A stretch of 64,000 bases of DNA from Oligoflexales bacterium (GTDB lineage Bacteria > Bdellovibrionota_B > Oligoflexia > Oligoflexales > RGVZ01), in assembly GCA_947494335.1 (NCBI GenBank), contig CANLUT010000005.1, positions 1 to 64,000 of the forward strand, in the 5' to 3' direction. This document shows, in pieces, positions 7,670-16,951 of this stretch. The notes beneath the pieces are model-generated. The model was not told the origin of the DNA, did not search any database, and saw only the letters and a program-made list of their open reading frames with translations. The first letter of the stretch is position 1. Every line of letters begins with the position of its first letter. The position numbers and the translations under genes are program-made.

Positions 7670-9228
7670 CACACACCTCCTCTGGTGGTGGCGTTGATCC
7701 GCGCGCGGGATCGCCATAAACTCATGGATGTCTGACCAGAAGTCACGGATGTCTCAGAGGCTGCCTCACGTTTTTGTCCCTCCGCGGCCAGTACGGCGGC
7801 CAGCAAGGCCGATGACGCGGTGTGCTCATCTGGAATGGCTGAGAACGCCTCCTTGAAATAAGATGCCTGCTTTTCAACAAAACCGGTGTTGTGTTCGCCT
7901 TCAAGAAACGTTGGATGACGGAGCACGGCCTCGTGAAATTTAGCAGTGGTGGGTACACCGTCAATTTCAAACTCCGCTAGGGCACGTTTCATCCGCGCAA
8001 TCGCTTCATCGCGTGTTGGTCCCCAAACAATTAATTTGGCTACCATCGAGTCATAGTACTGCGGAATTTCGTAGCCAGGATAAAGGTGGGAGTCAATCCT
8101 GACTCCAGGTCCAGCGGGAAACCTGATCTGGTTGACCCGCCCTGGTCCAGGTAGAAAACCTTTGGCAGGATCTTCGGCATTGATCCGTGCTTCAATAGAC
8201 CACCCTCTTAGTTTGATGTCTTCTTGCTTGAAGGGTAGCTTTTCCCCGCAGGCGACCAGTAATTGCCAACGCACCAGATCAATGTCGGTGATTTCTTCGC
8301 TAACCGTATGCTCAACCTGAATCCTCGTGTTCATCTCCATGAAATAAACGCGTTCTGCGGACTCACAGATGAACTCGATCGTTCCAGCCGATGCATAGCC
8401 GGCAGCCTTAGCCGCAACGACGGCTCGACGTCCAATCTCCGCTCGTTGCTCAGGATTAAGGAATTTACTAGGCGCTTCTTCAATGAGTTTTTGGTGACGG
8501 CGCTGAATGGAACAATCGCGTTCAAACAAATGAACGCCGTTGCCGTGTTCGTCAAATAGCACCTGTACTTCAATGTGCCTGGGATTTTCAATGTAGCGTT
8601 CACAAAATACAGCCGGGTTACCGAAGTAACTTTGAGCCTCACGGGTACACGCTGCAAATGATTCGGCAAGATCGTCCATGGTACGCACAACCCGCATGCC
8701 CCGCCCACCGCCGCCGGCGGAAGCCTTAAGAATCATTGGAAAACCAATTTCCTGAGCGTGTTTGCGGAGGTCATCGACGTCTTTGAGTGGGTTTTCTGAT
8801 CCGGGCACACAGGGAACTTTATGCTGCTTCATTAAATGCTTGGCTTCAATTTTGTCACCCATAAGTCGCATCGCTTTGGCCGAGGGTCCAACAAATTTTG
8901 CGCCTGCCGTGGTAACCGCATCTGCAAAGTCCGCATTTTCAGAGAGAAAGCCGTAACCAGGGTGCACCGCATCTGCTTTGGAAGACTTGATCGCCGCAAC
9001 GATGGCGGGAACGTTCAGATATGTTTCAGCAGCAGTGTTTCCGGGTAATCTTACGGCGTAGTCTGCAAGCTTAACGTGGAGAGAGTATTGGTCGGCGTCA
9101 CTATAGAGTGCCACCGTTTCAATGCCGAGATCACGTGCTGCGCGGATGATGCGTACTGCAATCTCACCGCGGTTAGCGATGAGTAGGCGTTTAATCGGTA
9201 GGGGCTTTTTAAGTGGTGTATTTTCCAT
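7669..9228 (-). CDS. Biotin carboxylase subunit of acyl-CoA carboxylase (AccC/PccA type)
   Basis: ATG 9228 follows AGGAAC. The N-terminus IKRLLIANRGEIAVRIIRA is diagnostic of biotin carboxylase. An ATP-grasp domain follows with the Gly-rich loop KASAGGGGRGMR, the ERDCSIQRRHQKLIEE stretch, and EMNTRIQVEHTVSE with catalytic and metal-binding Glu/Asn. The enzyme uses ATP and bicarbonate to carboxylate biotin on the carrier protein. Its 519 residues include a ~60-residue low-complexity C-terminal tail beyond the usual ~450-residue core. Gene order beta subunit, biotin carboxylase, biotin carrier and the one-base stop/start overlap indicate one complex made in fixed proportion. Confidence 0.93.
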   Translation of the reverse strand: MENTPLKKPLPIKRLLIANRGEIAVRIIRAARDLGIETVALYSDADQYSLHVKLADYAVRLPGNTAAETYLNVPAIVAAIKSSKADAVHPGYGFLSENADFADAVTTAGAKFVGPSAKAMRLMGDKIEAKHLMKQHKVPCVPGSENPLKDVDDLRKHAQEIGFPMILKASAGGGGRGMRVVRTMDDLAESFAACTREAQSYFGNPAVFCERYIENPRHIEVQVLFDEHGNGVHLFERDCSIQRRHQKLIEEAPSKFLNPEQRAEIGRRAVVAAKAAGYASAGTIEFICESAERVYFMEMNTRIQVEHTVSEEITDIDLVRWQLLVACGEKLPFKQEDIKLRGWSIEARINAEDPAKGFLPGPGRVNQIRFPAGPGVRIDSHLYPGYEIPQYYDSMVAKLIVWGPTRDEAIARMKRALAEFEIDGVPTTAKFHEAVLRHPTFLEGEHNTGFVEKQASYFKEAFSAIPDEHTASSALLAAVLAAEGQKREAASETSVTSGQTSMSLWRSRARINATTRGGV

Positions 9229-9251
9229 GCTATGTTCCTGTCCCGCAGCTA

Positions 9252-10826
9252 TTACAGCGGAATATTCCCATGTTTTCTTTTGGGGCCGTCTTCTCTTTTG
9301 GTTGACGTTGCGCGCAGCCCCTTGATCAGGTACTCACGCGTTTCCTCGGGCAAAATCACCGCGTCGATGTATCCCTTTTGCGCAGCAATGTAGGGATTGG
9401 CAAATTTATCCGAGTATTCAGCAATCACCTCTTTGCGTCTGGCCTCTGGATCTTTGGCGGCTGCAATATCACCACGGAAAATGATGTTGCAGGCACCGGC
9501 TGCTCCCATGACGGCAATCTCGGCATTCGGCCAGGCTAAGTTCATGTCGGCACCGATATGCTTGCTATTCATCACGTCGTATGCGCCACCGTATGCTTTA
9601 CGCGTGATCACTGTGAGCTTTGGCACCGTGGCCTCGCAGTATGCGTAAAGCAGTTTTGCTCCGTGGCGGATAATGCCGCCTTTTTCTTGCGCTGTACCAG
9701 GAAGAAATCCTGGAACATCAACAAATGTGATGAGAGGAATGTTAAAGGCGTCACAGAAACGAACAAACCTTGCGGCCTTTACGCTACTATTGATATCGAG
9801 TACGCCAGCCAGATGATTTGGATTGTTGGCCACGATACCGACGGATTGTCCCGCCAAACGCGCAAATCCAGTGATGATGTGTGGCGCAAACTCTGGCTTT
9901 GTTTCAAAGAAGCTGCCTGGGTCCACAACGGAGCGTATGACCTCACCCATGTCATAGGGGAGGTTAGGATTGGCTGGTACAATTTTTCCAACTTTTTGTT
10001 TTGCAGCTTCTAATTCGGACGCTAACTGCGTGTCTGTCTCTGGTGCTGGCAAGCGCGTGGCGTCATCGAGGTTGTTGGAGGGTAGGTAGCTGAGAAGTTG
10101 TTTTACGCCCAAAAACATTTCCTGCTCAGAGGCAAATCGGTTGTCAGCAACGCCGCTTGTGGCTGTATGTGTGTGGGATCCGCCAAGATCGTCAAACGTA
10201 ACCTCTTCCCCCGTGACAGCCTTGATGACATCGGGGCCTGTGATGAACATGTGGCTCGTGTCATCTACCATAAAGGTGAAATCGGTCATCGCAGGTGAGT
10301 AAACGGCGCCTCCAGCACAAGGGCCACAGATGAGTGATATCTGCGGAATGACGCCTGAGCTTTGGACGTTGCGATAAAAAATATCAGCATAGCCACCGAG
10401 GCTGGCGACGCCTTCCTGGATTCGGGCTCCACCGGAGTCGTTGATGCCGATTACCGGCGCGCCATTTTTCACAGCCAGGTCCATGACCTTGCAGATTTTC
10501 TTGGCCATCGTCAAAGACAATGATCCACCGAACACAGTAAAGTCTTGAGAGAATACATAGACGAGGCGACCATCGATTTCGCCAAAGCCTGTGACGACGC
10601 CATCACCCACAAATTTTTTGTCTGCCATTCCGAAGTCAGTACACTCGTGAGTGACAAAAGCGTCGAGCTCAACAAAGGTTCCGCTATCGAGTAATAGGTG
10701 GATACGCTCGCGTGCGGTCAGTTTGCCGCGTTTATGCTGTTGTTCCAGCTTGTCCTTGCCGCCACCGTCTAAAGCTTTCTGTCGTAACTCAAGTAGGCGC
10801 GATATGGCTGTTTCATTGTCAAACAT
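9252..10826 (-). CDS. pccB: Acyl-CoA carboxylase beta subunit, probably propionyl-CoA carboxylase
   Basis: ATG 10826 has AAGGAG ahead of it. The 524-residue protein is a two-domain carboxyltransferase: the N-terminal crotonase-fold half carries [12 protein letters not shown] and [12 protein letters not shown] (oxyanion Gly residues), and the C-terminal half carries [10 protein letters not shown] and [18 protein letters not shown]. The Asp in GGAYDVM corresponds to the residue known from Streptomyces PccB to favour propionyl-CoA; acetyl-preferring subunits have a different residue there. So propionyl-CoA to methylmalonyl-CoA is the likely reaction, used for odd-chain or branched amino acid breakdown. 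It heads the carboxylase gene set, 23 bases before the biotin carboxylase gene. Confidence 0.92.
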   Translation of the reverse strand: MFDNETAISRLLELRQKALDGGGKDKLEQQHKRGKLTARERIHLLLDSGTFVELDAFVTHECTDFGMADKKFVGDGVVTGFGEIDGRLVYVFSQDFTVFGGSLSLTMAKKICKVMDLAVKNGAPVIGINDSGGARIQEGVASLGGYADIFYRNVQSSGVIPQISLICGPCAGGAVYSPAMTDFTFMVDDTSHMFITGPDVIKAVTGEEVTFDDLGGSHTHTATSGVADNRFASEQEMFLGVKQLLSYLPSNNLDDATRLPAPETDTQLASELEAAKQKVGKIVPANPNLPYDMGEVIRSVVDPGSFFETKPEFAPHIITGFARLAGQSVGIVANNPNHLAGVLDINSSVKAARFVRFCDAFNIPLITFVDVPGFLPGTAQEKGGIIRHGAKLLYAYCEATVPKLTVITRKAYGGAYDVMNSKHIGADMNLAWPNAEIAVMGAAGACNIIFRGDIAAAKDPEARRKEVIAEYSDKFANPYIAAQKGYIDAVILPEETREYLIKGLRATSTKREDGPKRKHGNIPL

Positions 10827-10857
10827 AGAAGCTCCTTGGTTTTACCTTCGGGCGATG

Positions 10858-11613
10858 TCACCGAAATACTTGTCTGCCTGGAAATTCAATCCAAATTGCA
10901 TCGGTCAAAAGTCGTCTTTTGAGATCGTCGACCGGTGGTTCTTTCATTTTGTCACGGGGAACGGATCCAACGAGCGCTTTATATACGACCTCTGCTTCAC
11001 GACCACCGCTCCAAAGAAGTGAGCCGTCATTTGTGTCAATTAGCAAAACTACAACAGATCCGCTGCGAATTGATTGCAGAATCCCACGATCATCTTCGAT
11101 GCGAGTATTTACCGAAAGAACGAGCGGGACCATCAAAGCGTCTGCCCCCTTTGTGGCCCGTGAAAAGTTCGCTAGCCATATCTGCCATGACTTTCTTGGT
11201 TGTATGCTGCGAACGTAAAGTTCCGGCAAACTTTTACAATCTTGGCAATCACCTGCTTGTCCTTTCCACTCGGCAGTAATCGCTTCAAGGATTGACGGTG
11301 TCATTCCTGAGGAGGAATAGAGTTTCTCGATGAGGCGAGGGCTCAGGCCTTTCATGTAGGGCTGGTTGTCAAAGCCATCCGCTACATATTTGTCGAGATC
11401 TTCGCAAAGAGTTGAAAGTTCTTCCCTCGGCCGATTGATGAGAGGGAGATATTTAACCTTTGTTGATCCGGCGGGCCAGGTCATACAAGGAATCAAAGCG
11501 ATCCTGGCGGGAACAAAACCTTTGCGCGATGGATTAATACCAAATTTCGCTTCCGGCTCGGCCGTATGAAGACATGACGTCAGGAGGAGAAAAATGATTA
11601 TAAAACGAGTCAC
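10858..11613 (-). CDS. Predicted lipoprotein, unknown function
   Basis: The start is GTG 11613 behind GAGGA. A short hydrophobic segment ends in LLTSC (Cys14), a lipobox. The mature part of ~235 residues contains a region near residue 165 (ADALMVPLVLSVNTRIED..) and a strand with VVVLLIDTNDGSLLWSGGREAEV. This resembles the 'not only a constant but also a print of its value' style of CsgG/DUF799-type lipoproteins that have a GxLLW element, but I cannot name a family with confidence. A CxxC pair (DCQDC) lies mid-protein. It sits 31 bases upstream of pccB on the same strand. Confidence 0.75.
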   Translation of the reverse strand: MTRFIIIFLLLTSCLHTAEPEAKFGINPSRKGFVPARIALIPCMTWPAGSTKVKYLPLINRPREELSTLCEDLDKYVADGFDNQPYMKGLSPRLIEKLYSSSGMTPSILEAITAEWKGQAGDCQDCKSLPELYVRSIQPRKSWQIWLANFSRATKGADALMVPLVLSVNTRIEDDRGILQSIRSGSVVVLLIDTNDGSLLWSGGREAEVVYKALVGSVPRDKMKEPPVDDLKRRLLTDAIWIEFPGRQVFR

Positions 11614-11764
11614 GAAAATTCCTCGAAGTGGTTGTAGGATCGGGGATTTACGTTATCAAATTAGGTCAGCCAGTGGAATGCGAAAAGGCAGGCAAGTAGT
11701 CTAAAATTTAATCACTACATCGCTGACAGTGCGCTTTACCGCGCGGTCCACTTTGGGCGTTTGA

Positions 11765-12994
11765 TTATGTCGACAGATCATCGTTGCGCTTAAACCATAG
11801 TGAAAAGCCACATAGGAGCATTAACGAGTAACGGACCTCGCTGTCTTGGATGGCATTCTGGGTCAATCCGCCTAGTGCAAAGGCCACCGGCGTGCACATC
11901 ATAGCCAGGCGAAACCACTCCTCTGTGGCGCGGTTTTTTTTGGCGATTCGAAACCACCACGCTAGAAAAGCCATTACTGCAAGGCTTGCGATAACGCCGC
12001 CCTCCACTGCAGCCTGCAGGTACATGTTGTGCGCTTCATACATGCGCTTCAAATGCCCCAGTCCGAGGGCCTCATAATAAGGGCGGCGGTCGACGGCTTC
12101 GAGTCCGGTTCCGTGTCCAAGCCACGGAGAATCCTTTATCATCTCCCAATGTGCATGCCAGAAGGCCATACGGTCGTCCGGGTAGGGTGTCTCGTGATCT
12201 CCGCGTTGCCCACTAAGCACCATTTGAAATTTGGTTTGGATGGGATTCGGTGTGTTAATCAAGGTTGCGACGGCCGTTACGGCAAGCAAAGTCGAGATCA
12301 CTAAGTGTTTCTTCGATAAAAGTCGTGTCATCAGAAAAAAGACCACGAGGGCACTGACGCATAAAACTGTGACGGATTGAGTGGTTGTTAAAATCAATGC
12401 AAGCCCGAGAGCTATGACCCAGCTTTGCCACTGTTTGGGTCTAGCCATGACCCGGGCGAATCCCCAAGGCATAAAGACCAAGGACACGTAAGCAAATGTT
12501 AAAGGGTGGCTGTAAAACCCCTGAGCTCTTTTGATCTGGTCAGCAAATTTTATTCCTTCAAGTTTCCATCCAATCAGCATCTGCGATGCGGCGATGACGC
12601 CCATGAAACCAATTAAAAGCGTTGCTGTATTCAGCAGAACATCTCGGCGCATAAACGCTGTGCGAAGTCTCAGAGCACCAACGACCATGGCTGCTGCCAT
12701 GACTTGCCCGAGAACAAAACGAGCGCTGTCTTGGATCGCTCCTCTTCTGATCGTGGCCATCGCAATAGGAATCGTGAATAGAGCCCAAAGCGTTATAAAC
12801 TGTGAGATGGGGCCAGCCGCAAAAAATTTTTCCGCCTTACGATGCCTACCCTGAAAGGTCCAGAACAGAAATCCAATAATGGCGATCGCAAGTCCCACAT
12901 TTTGTCCTGCGACTCCGAGAGGCGTAACGAGTAAAAGAACAAACACGATCGCTGTTGGGAGAATCTTGAAGTCAGAGGCGGGGACCATTGACAT
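11765..12994 (-). CDS. O-antigen ligase / polymerase family membrane protein (Wzy_C domain)
   Basis: The 409-residue protein has about ten to twelve hydrophobic segments. Between the later ones lies a large periplasmic loop with the family's pattern RMAFWHAHWEMIKDSPWLG, G..., then H-rich MYEAHNMYLQAAVEGG, the Wzy_C/WaaL hallmark. Members transfer undecaprenyl-linked glycans to lipid A core, polymerise O-units, or glycosylate proteins in the periplasm. The window holds no LPS cluster to decide among these. It follows trmH by only five bases, an unrelated neighbour, so the operon looks like a housekeeping string rather than an O-antigen locus. Confidence 0.87.
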   Translation of the reverse strand: MSMVPASDFKILPTAIVFVLLLVTPLGVAGQNVGLAIAIIGFLFWTFQGRHRKAEKFFAAGPISQFITLWALFTIPIAMATIRRGAIQDSARFVLGQVMAAAMVVGALRLRTAFMRRDVLLNTATLLIGFMGVIAASQMLIGWKLEGIKFADQIKRAQGFYSHPLTFAYVSLVFMPWGFARVMARPKQWQSWVIALGLALILTTTQSVTVLCVSALVVFFLMTRLLSKKHLVISTLLAVTAVATLINTPNPIQTKFQMVLSGQRGDHETPYPDDRMAFWHAHWEMIKDSPWLGHGTGLEAVDRRPYYEALGLGHLKRMYEAHNMYLQAAVEGGVIASLAVMAFLAWWFRIAKKNRATEEWFRLAMMCTPVAFALGGLTQNAIQDSEVRYSLMLLCGFSLWFKRNDDLST

Positions 12995-12999
12995 TCGCC

Positions 13000-13686
13000 T
13001 TACCTCGGATTTGAGCTGCGATCAGCGCGCAGGCGCGGAAGTTGTTGCGGCCAAGATGAAATCTGCCGGCAAATCCATTTATTGAGAAGTGCTTCTTGCT
13101 CACCAGGCGATAACTCATACAAGTCTTTAGGTAATTCTCGACGTACCCGTGAGATCAAAGAGTGCATTGTGATGGCTGCGGATACGCTAATATTTAAACT
13201 TTCGACAATGCCAAACATGGGTATTGTGAAACACACGTCAGATTTATCCCGCCAACTGGCGTCAAGGCCTGCATGCTCGTTTCCAAAAGCGACGGCAATC
13301 GGTCGATCTACCGGCAGCTCATCCAGCGACAATGCTTTGCCATGTGGAAATGCTGCTGCGACGATATAGCCTTGTTTGTGCAGGGAGTCGATGCATTGGT
13401 CGATTGTTTGATGCTTTGTAATGTCTACCCATTCGTCGACTCCTTTGGCAACGCTTGAGGCATTAAATTTGCTGTGGAGAGTCACGACGTCAATGTTTTG
13501 AATGCCAAAACCCTCCGCCGATCTGATACAGGCACTGACATTATGAGGCTGATGAACATCCTGTACAATCAGCCGCACATGTCGCGTTCGCTGTGCAACT
13601 GTAGAAAGCATGCGCGCACGACGACTGTCTGTTAACTGGGGCGACAAAAGAGACCAAGCATCGGAAGGTATAACTGATTCGCTCAA
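13000..13686 (-). CDS. trmH: tRNA (guanosine-2'-O-)-methyltransferase, TrmH type
   Basis: The SPOUT superfamily motifs are clear: motif 1 NVSACIRSAEGFGI (catalytic Arg), motif 2 VAFGNEHAGLD (S-adenosylmethionine site) and motif 3 ESLNISVSAAI (knot). The C-terminal extension beyond motif 3 is typical of TrmH, which methylates the 2'-OH of G18 in tRNA. Length 228 fits. ATG 13686 overlaps the stop of the upstream coiled-coil gene (ATGA), so they are translationally coupled. The close relatives RlmB and TrmL are less likely given the ITKHQTIDQCIDSLHKQGY region typical for TrmH. Confidence 0.92.
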   Translation of the reverse strand: MSESVIPSDAWSLLSPQLTDSRRARMLSTVAQRTRHVRLIVQDVHQPHNVSACIRSAEGFGIQNIDVVTLHSKFNASSVAKGVDEWVDITKHQTIDQCIDSLHKQGYIVAAAFPHGKALSLDELPVDRPIAVAFGNEHAGLDASWRDKSDVCFTIPMFGIVESLNISVSAAITMHSLISRVRRELPKDLYELSPGEQEALLNKWICRQISSWPQQLPRLRADRSSNPR

Positions 13687-14549
13687 GATTCCGCCGAGTG
13701 ACTATTTTCTGGGTTTTCAAGGGAGACATCCCCGGAGTCGTCTTGATCGAGGAGAGTTCCCCCAATTCGCTCAAGGGCTTCTCCGACTAGAGGGCCGATG
13801 GATGACTGCATGAGCACAGGGTCTTTCGGTTGTGCTACGTGGCTTGACGTCAAAATCCATGTTGAGAGTTTCCTCAGGGCGATCTCCCAATTTTTATTGC
13901 GCTCCTCAGTCATGTCGCGCAGGCTTTTCATGCTGAGATAGAGTTGCTCATTTTGAAGAGATTTTCGGCGAAACGCCTCCAAGTCTGCCGAACTCTTGTC
14001 CGACGTTGGCGTCCTGTCTTTGATTTCTTTTTCGAGAAGAGTTAAACGTTGGCGCAGCTTCTGTACGTCTTCAGAGTTGGTCATGGCAGCTTTTTTGTTC
14101 GTACGCTCAAGTTCCTGCTGGAGTCGGTCGCACTCCGACTCGAGAGTTTTAATAAGCTGCTCAGTGTCGCTACGCTCAGACATTAGATGCTGGCGTTCAT
14201 CATTAAGAGCCTCGAACTTACCTAAAATGTGATCGCGTTGAGCTTCTGCGTTACCAAGTTTGCGTTCCATGGAAGCCTGGGTGTTCAGCAATTCGCCGAC
14301 GATTTTCGCGTTGCGAGCGTTTTCCAACTCCTGCGACTGTTTCAGTTGAAGCAGGTCCTGTTCCATAACAGAATGAGAATCTGCGGCAGCAGCGAGCCGC
14401 TTTTTCAGCACGCCTAGTTCCTCGAATTGATGCTGGAATTTGCGAGCTCCCTCCGCAAGTATGGCGCGAAGTTCATTGGCCCTGCGATGATTTAGATAGG
14501 CATAAACAGCGCTAACAAGCGCAATCGAGGCGCAGATAAAGGTAAGCAT
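13683..14549 (-). CDS. Membrane-anchored coiled-coil protein, unknown function
   Basis: The chosen start is ATG 14549, with GGTGGGA nine bases upstream; a GTG at 14564 is the alternative. A single N-terminal membrane segment (about residues 1-17, MLTFICASIALVSAVYAY) is followed by ~170 residues of strongly charged heptad-like sequence, so a long cytoplasmic or periplasmic coiled coil is expected, then a less regular tail of ~90 residues ending Ser/Asp-rich. The layout recalls RmuC N-termini or structural membrane-tethered coils, but the RmuC nuclease domain is absent. It overlaps trmH by four bases. Confidence 0.75.
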   Translation of the reverse strand: MLTFICASIALVSAVYAYLNHRRANELRAILAEGARKFQHQFEELGVLKKRLAAAADSHSVMEQDLLQLKQSQELENARNAKIVGELLNTQASMERKLGNAEAQRDHILGKFEALNDERQHLMSERSDTEQLIKTLESECDRLQQELERTNKKAAMTNSEDVQKLRQRLTLLEKEIKDRTPTSDKSSADLEAFRRKSLQNEQLYLSMKSLRDMTEERNKNWEIALRKLSTWILTSSHVAQPKDPVLMQSSIGPLVGEALERIGGTLLDQDDSGDVSLENPENSHSAES

Positions 14550-14848
14550 AGAGTTTCGTCCCACCCTTCAGCATGATGTGTCAAACTAAAGTGCTCTCCC
14601 ATCAAGGATACCTGAGATCCATCGGTAATGAAAGCCGTATGCCTGCCGTGTTTGCGGCAGTTTCTCTGTTGACGCTGGGCAAATTTTTCCTGCACACAGC
14701 CTGATGCACGAGGAAAACAACCTCGTCTTAGGCAAAAAAGCCTCATCGCGCATGGCTTTTCGCAAACGCTACAATACTCGATAGGGGGCGGTGTTGAGTG
14801 CAAGTCAATGCCGCACAGATTGGTAAAATTTGACGAAGGATTTTTAAG
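14550..14848. other. Non-coding stretch between tRNA-Gly and the coiled-coil gene
   Basis: No convincing gene lies here. On the minus strand, downstream of the tRNA, are two short hairpins: ACGAGG/CCTCGT (plus-strand 14708-14713 with 14721-14726) and AGGC/GCCT around six A residues (14730-14743). They may end the tRNA transcript, though neither has a good T-tract. An apparent reading frame across the tRNA is a known artefact and is not a gene. Confidence 0.5.
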
Positions 14849-14925
14849 TGGAGCGGGTGAAGGGATTCGAACCCTCGACCTTCGCGATGGCAACGCGACG
14901 CTCTAGCCAACTGAGCTACACCCGC
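14849..14925 (-). tRNA. tRNA-Gly, anticodon GCC
   Basis: The 77-base cloverleaf folds completely. The acceptor stem GCGGGTG pairs with CACCCGC, the D-arm is GCTC...GAGC and the anticodon stem is TCGCG/CGCGA. The 7-base loop TTGCCAT gives anticodon GCC, the T-arm is GAGGG TTCGAAT CCCTT, and the discriminator base is T with CCA encoded. GCC reads the glycine codons GGC and GGU. It stands alone, about 120 bases before the divergent gene at 15044. Confidence 0.97.
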
Positions 14926-15043
14926 ATGCTCCGAAATACCCTGGTAAACAGGAGCCATGGTTTTAGGACAGAGGCGGGCTGTCGTCAAGAACATTATCTA
15001 TGAGTGTCGGGTAGATATCATTGCTACTTTATGAGGTGAACAA

Positions 15044-15634
15044 ATGGCCATCTTCAAACGTCTGCAAGAGATCCTGAGAAGTACGAATCCTTTTCGTCAT
15101 AACGGGGGGTTAGAGCCCATGCGAGGGGACTTCGGGGCGGGCCGTCGAGGTCGCGAGATTGTCGTCTCCAGGGCGCCGCTCAGTGTGGATCGCTACCGTA
15201 TTGATGATAATCCTCGTGATGTTGAAGAAACGTTCAATCGAGTGGTGAGCGGACTTATGGAGTTTTGTGATCAGCTGTCTATGGATGCGCGCCGAGGTTT
15301 GCCCGGTCGCGTGATTTTGCGAGAACAGGGTTCAACGGAAGATGGGCGCAGTTTCTTGTTTATGAAGCCGATGAATGAACACGGCTGGTTAATGGAAAAA
15401 TCAGTAGTCGGTTGGCGCATCAGTCGCGCGGAAAAAATTGTCGGCCAAAATTTATTTTTACGCAGTAACGAGGCACCTTGGGACATGGCAACGTTGTGGA
15501 GCGACGAAAAAGGCGAGGGCCTGAGACGTGTCAGTAGCTCGCGGGTTGGCAAAGATTTGTTGTCAATTTCAGAGTATGAACGACGCCTTGTGGAGTCCCT
15601 GAAAGACCTGTTGATCAATGGAGCCTTGAACTGA
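15044..15634 (+). CDS. Conserved-looking hypothetical protein upstream of a beta-barrel and ExbB/ExbD genes
   Basis: ATG 15044 follows GAGGTGAACAA. The 196-residue product has no signal peptide and no membrane segment. It begins with a basic, amphipathic piece (MAIFKRLQEILRS), then charged mixed alpha/beta sequence with a WLMEKSVVGWRISRAEK region. I do not recognise a family. It is three bases from the next gene and thus likely in one operon with the outer-membrane candidate and the ExbB/ExbD pair. Confidence 0.75.
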   Translation: MAIFKRLQEILRSTNPFRHNGGLEPMRGDFGAGRRGREIVVSRAPLSVDRYRIDDNPRDVEETFNRVVSGLMEFCDQLSMDARRGLPGRVILREQGSTEDGRSFLFMKPMNEHGWLMEKSVVGWRISRAEKIVGQNLFLRSNEAPWDMATLWSDEKGEGLRRVSSSRVGKDLLSISEYERRLVESLKDLLINGALN

Positions 15635-15637
15635 TCT

Positions 15638-16270
15638 ATGCGTCGTCTCGCGCTTATTTTACCGGCATACTTTTTGGGGCTGCTTGGATGGGCAGACTCC
15701 TGTCGTGCCGGTTATCTCTTCACCCTCGGGCCAAATTGGAACAACTTTGTGTTTGAGGCCGAGCAAAATGAGGACACACCGAACTATTACGGGTTTGGTG
15801 GCCGGATGAGTTGGGGGTTTTCAGTTGCACAGGTGGCGGACTTTGCGCTTTATGCTCAGTACACCCCGGGACGTTTAAGCTCGGCAACACCTCCGCGCAC
15901 AGATGCTGTGGTCATGGATTACGGGGCTGAATTTGGAGTCAGGTTGCTGGACGTTCTCTACTTGGGTTTACGTGGTGGTATGTGGAAGTACCAGCTATTT
16001 AAAAGTTATGAGGAGCGCGAAGTTGATGGTGCATGGTTGGGGCTTGGTGGTTCCGCATCACTAGGCATGATCATGCCTGTGTCAAAACGTATGGCCTGGC
16101 AGACAAGTCTCGATATTGGTCAGGCCGTATTGCAGCGTCTTCAAGGCGCACCAGATGATGCAGGTACAAACTACAGAAAACTTTCTCGCGTCGGTGTTAC
16201 TCTGTCTTTAGTTTATAATGACGATGACGTATCATCAGTGGCAGACTCGTTGTTGAATTCATTCTTTTAA
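15638..16270 (+). CDS. Predicted outer-membrane beta-barrel protein
   Basis: A cleavable signal peptide (about residues 1-24, ending ADSCRAG) is followed by alternating hydrophobic/polar strands rich in Gly, Tyr and Phe, such as YYGFGGRMSWGFSVAQVADFALYAQYTPG and LYLGLRGGMW. The chain ends in aromatic Phe (NSFF), as expected for a Bam-assembled barrel. Length 210 fits an 8-strand OmpW/OmpX-size barrel. It sits directly before ExbB- and ExbD-like genes, so it may be energised by or structurally linked with that complex, though no TonB box or plug domain is visible. Confidence 0.7.
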   Translation: MRRLALILPAYFLGLLGWADSCRAGYLFTLGPNWNNFVFEAEQNEDTPNYYGFGGRMSWGFSVAQVADFALYAQYTPGRLSSATPPRTDAVVMDYGAEFGVRLLDVLYLGLRGGMWKYQLFKSYEEREVDGAWLGLGGSASLGMIMPVSKRMAWQTSLDIGQAVLQRLQGAPDDAGTNYRKLSRVGVTLSLVYNDDDVSSVADSLLNSFF

Positions 16271-16297
16271 TTCCAAAAAGAGTTGGAAGGGGCGGAG

Positions 16298-16939
16298 ATG
16301 GAAAGTCAGGCGGAACGTGGTTTCGATATTGTACAAAAACTTCTGGGAATTACCATTCTCGGGACCGAGTGGGTTCTGTGGCTGCTGATAATACTCAGTA
16401 TTGTCAGTGTGGCTATCATCATTGAACGAACCATTTTCTTTTACAAAATCAGTCTTGATATGGTGGCATTCACTGATCAGTTGACAAAACACCTTGAAGC
16501 CAATGACTGGCAAGGTGTGACTACGTTGTGCGAGAAGTCCCCGGCTCTTGCTTGCCAGACGGTCCTTCGCGGAGTCGAAGCGAAAGCTCGAGGCAATCAC
16601 GCTATGGAGGAGACCATGACTGGTTACATGATTGGGCAAAGGCAAAAGCTCGATCACGGTCTTATGGTTTTAGGGACCCTGGGTAATAATGCACCCTTTA
16701 TCGGACTGTTTGGTACGGTTTTGGGTATTATTATTGCGTTCCGTGATTTGGCCTTAAATCCCCAAGGGGGAGCGGCCGTGGTGATGAGAGGTATCTCTGA
16801 GGCGTTGATTGCAACAGCAGTGGGTCTCATCGTGGCTATCCCGGCTGTGATTGCGTATAACTTTTTTCAGCGGCTTGTGAAGCGCCAAATCAGTGGTGCG
16901 GAGGCCATCAGTCGGCTGGTTCTATCTCATAGAGAATGA
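16298..16939 (+). CDS. MotA/TolQ/ExbB-family proton channel
   Basis: The start is ATG 16298 with AAGGGGCGGAG in front; an upstream TTG is weaker. The 213-residue protein has three membrane segments (about 22-45, 125-150 and 168-192) with the ExbB/TolQ signature NNAPFIGLFGTVLGIIIAF and GISEALIATAVGL. Such subunits form a pentamer whose pore houses the ExbD/TolR dimer and uses proton motive force. Followed 12 bases later by the ExbD-like partner. Whether it is TonB-linked (Exb) or Pal-linked (Tol) cannot be told, since neither tonB, tolA, tolB nor pal is nearby. Confidence 0.92.
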   Translation: MESQAERGFDIVQKLLGITILGTEWVLWLLIILSIVSVAIIIERTIFFYKISLDMVAFTDQLTKHLEANDWQGVTTLCEKSPALACQTVLRGVEAKARGNHAMEETMTGYMIGQRQKLDHGLMVLGTLGNNAPFIGLFGTVLGIIIAFRDLALNPQGGAAVVMRGISEALIATAVGLIVAIPAVIAYNFFQRLVKRQISGAEAISRLVLSHRE

Positions 16940-16951
16940 AAGGCGGAAGTC

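Noticed and set aside
14492-14893. 133-residue minus-strand frame starting inside the tRNA-Gly gene
   Set aside because: It reads through the tRNA (the MPSRRSRVRIPSPAP type start is a classic tRNA artefact) and has no ribosome site.
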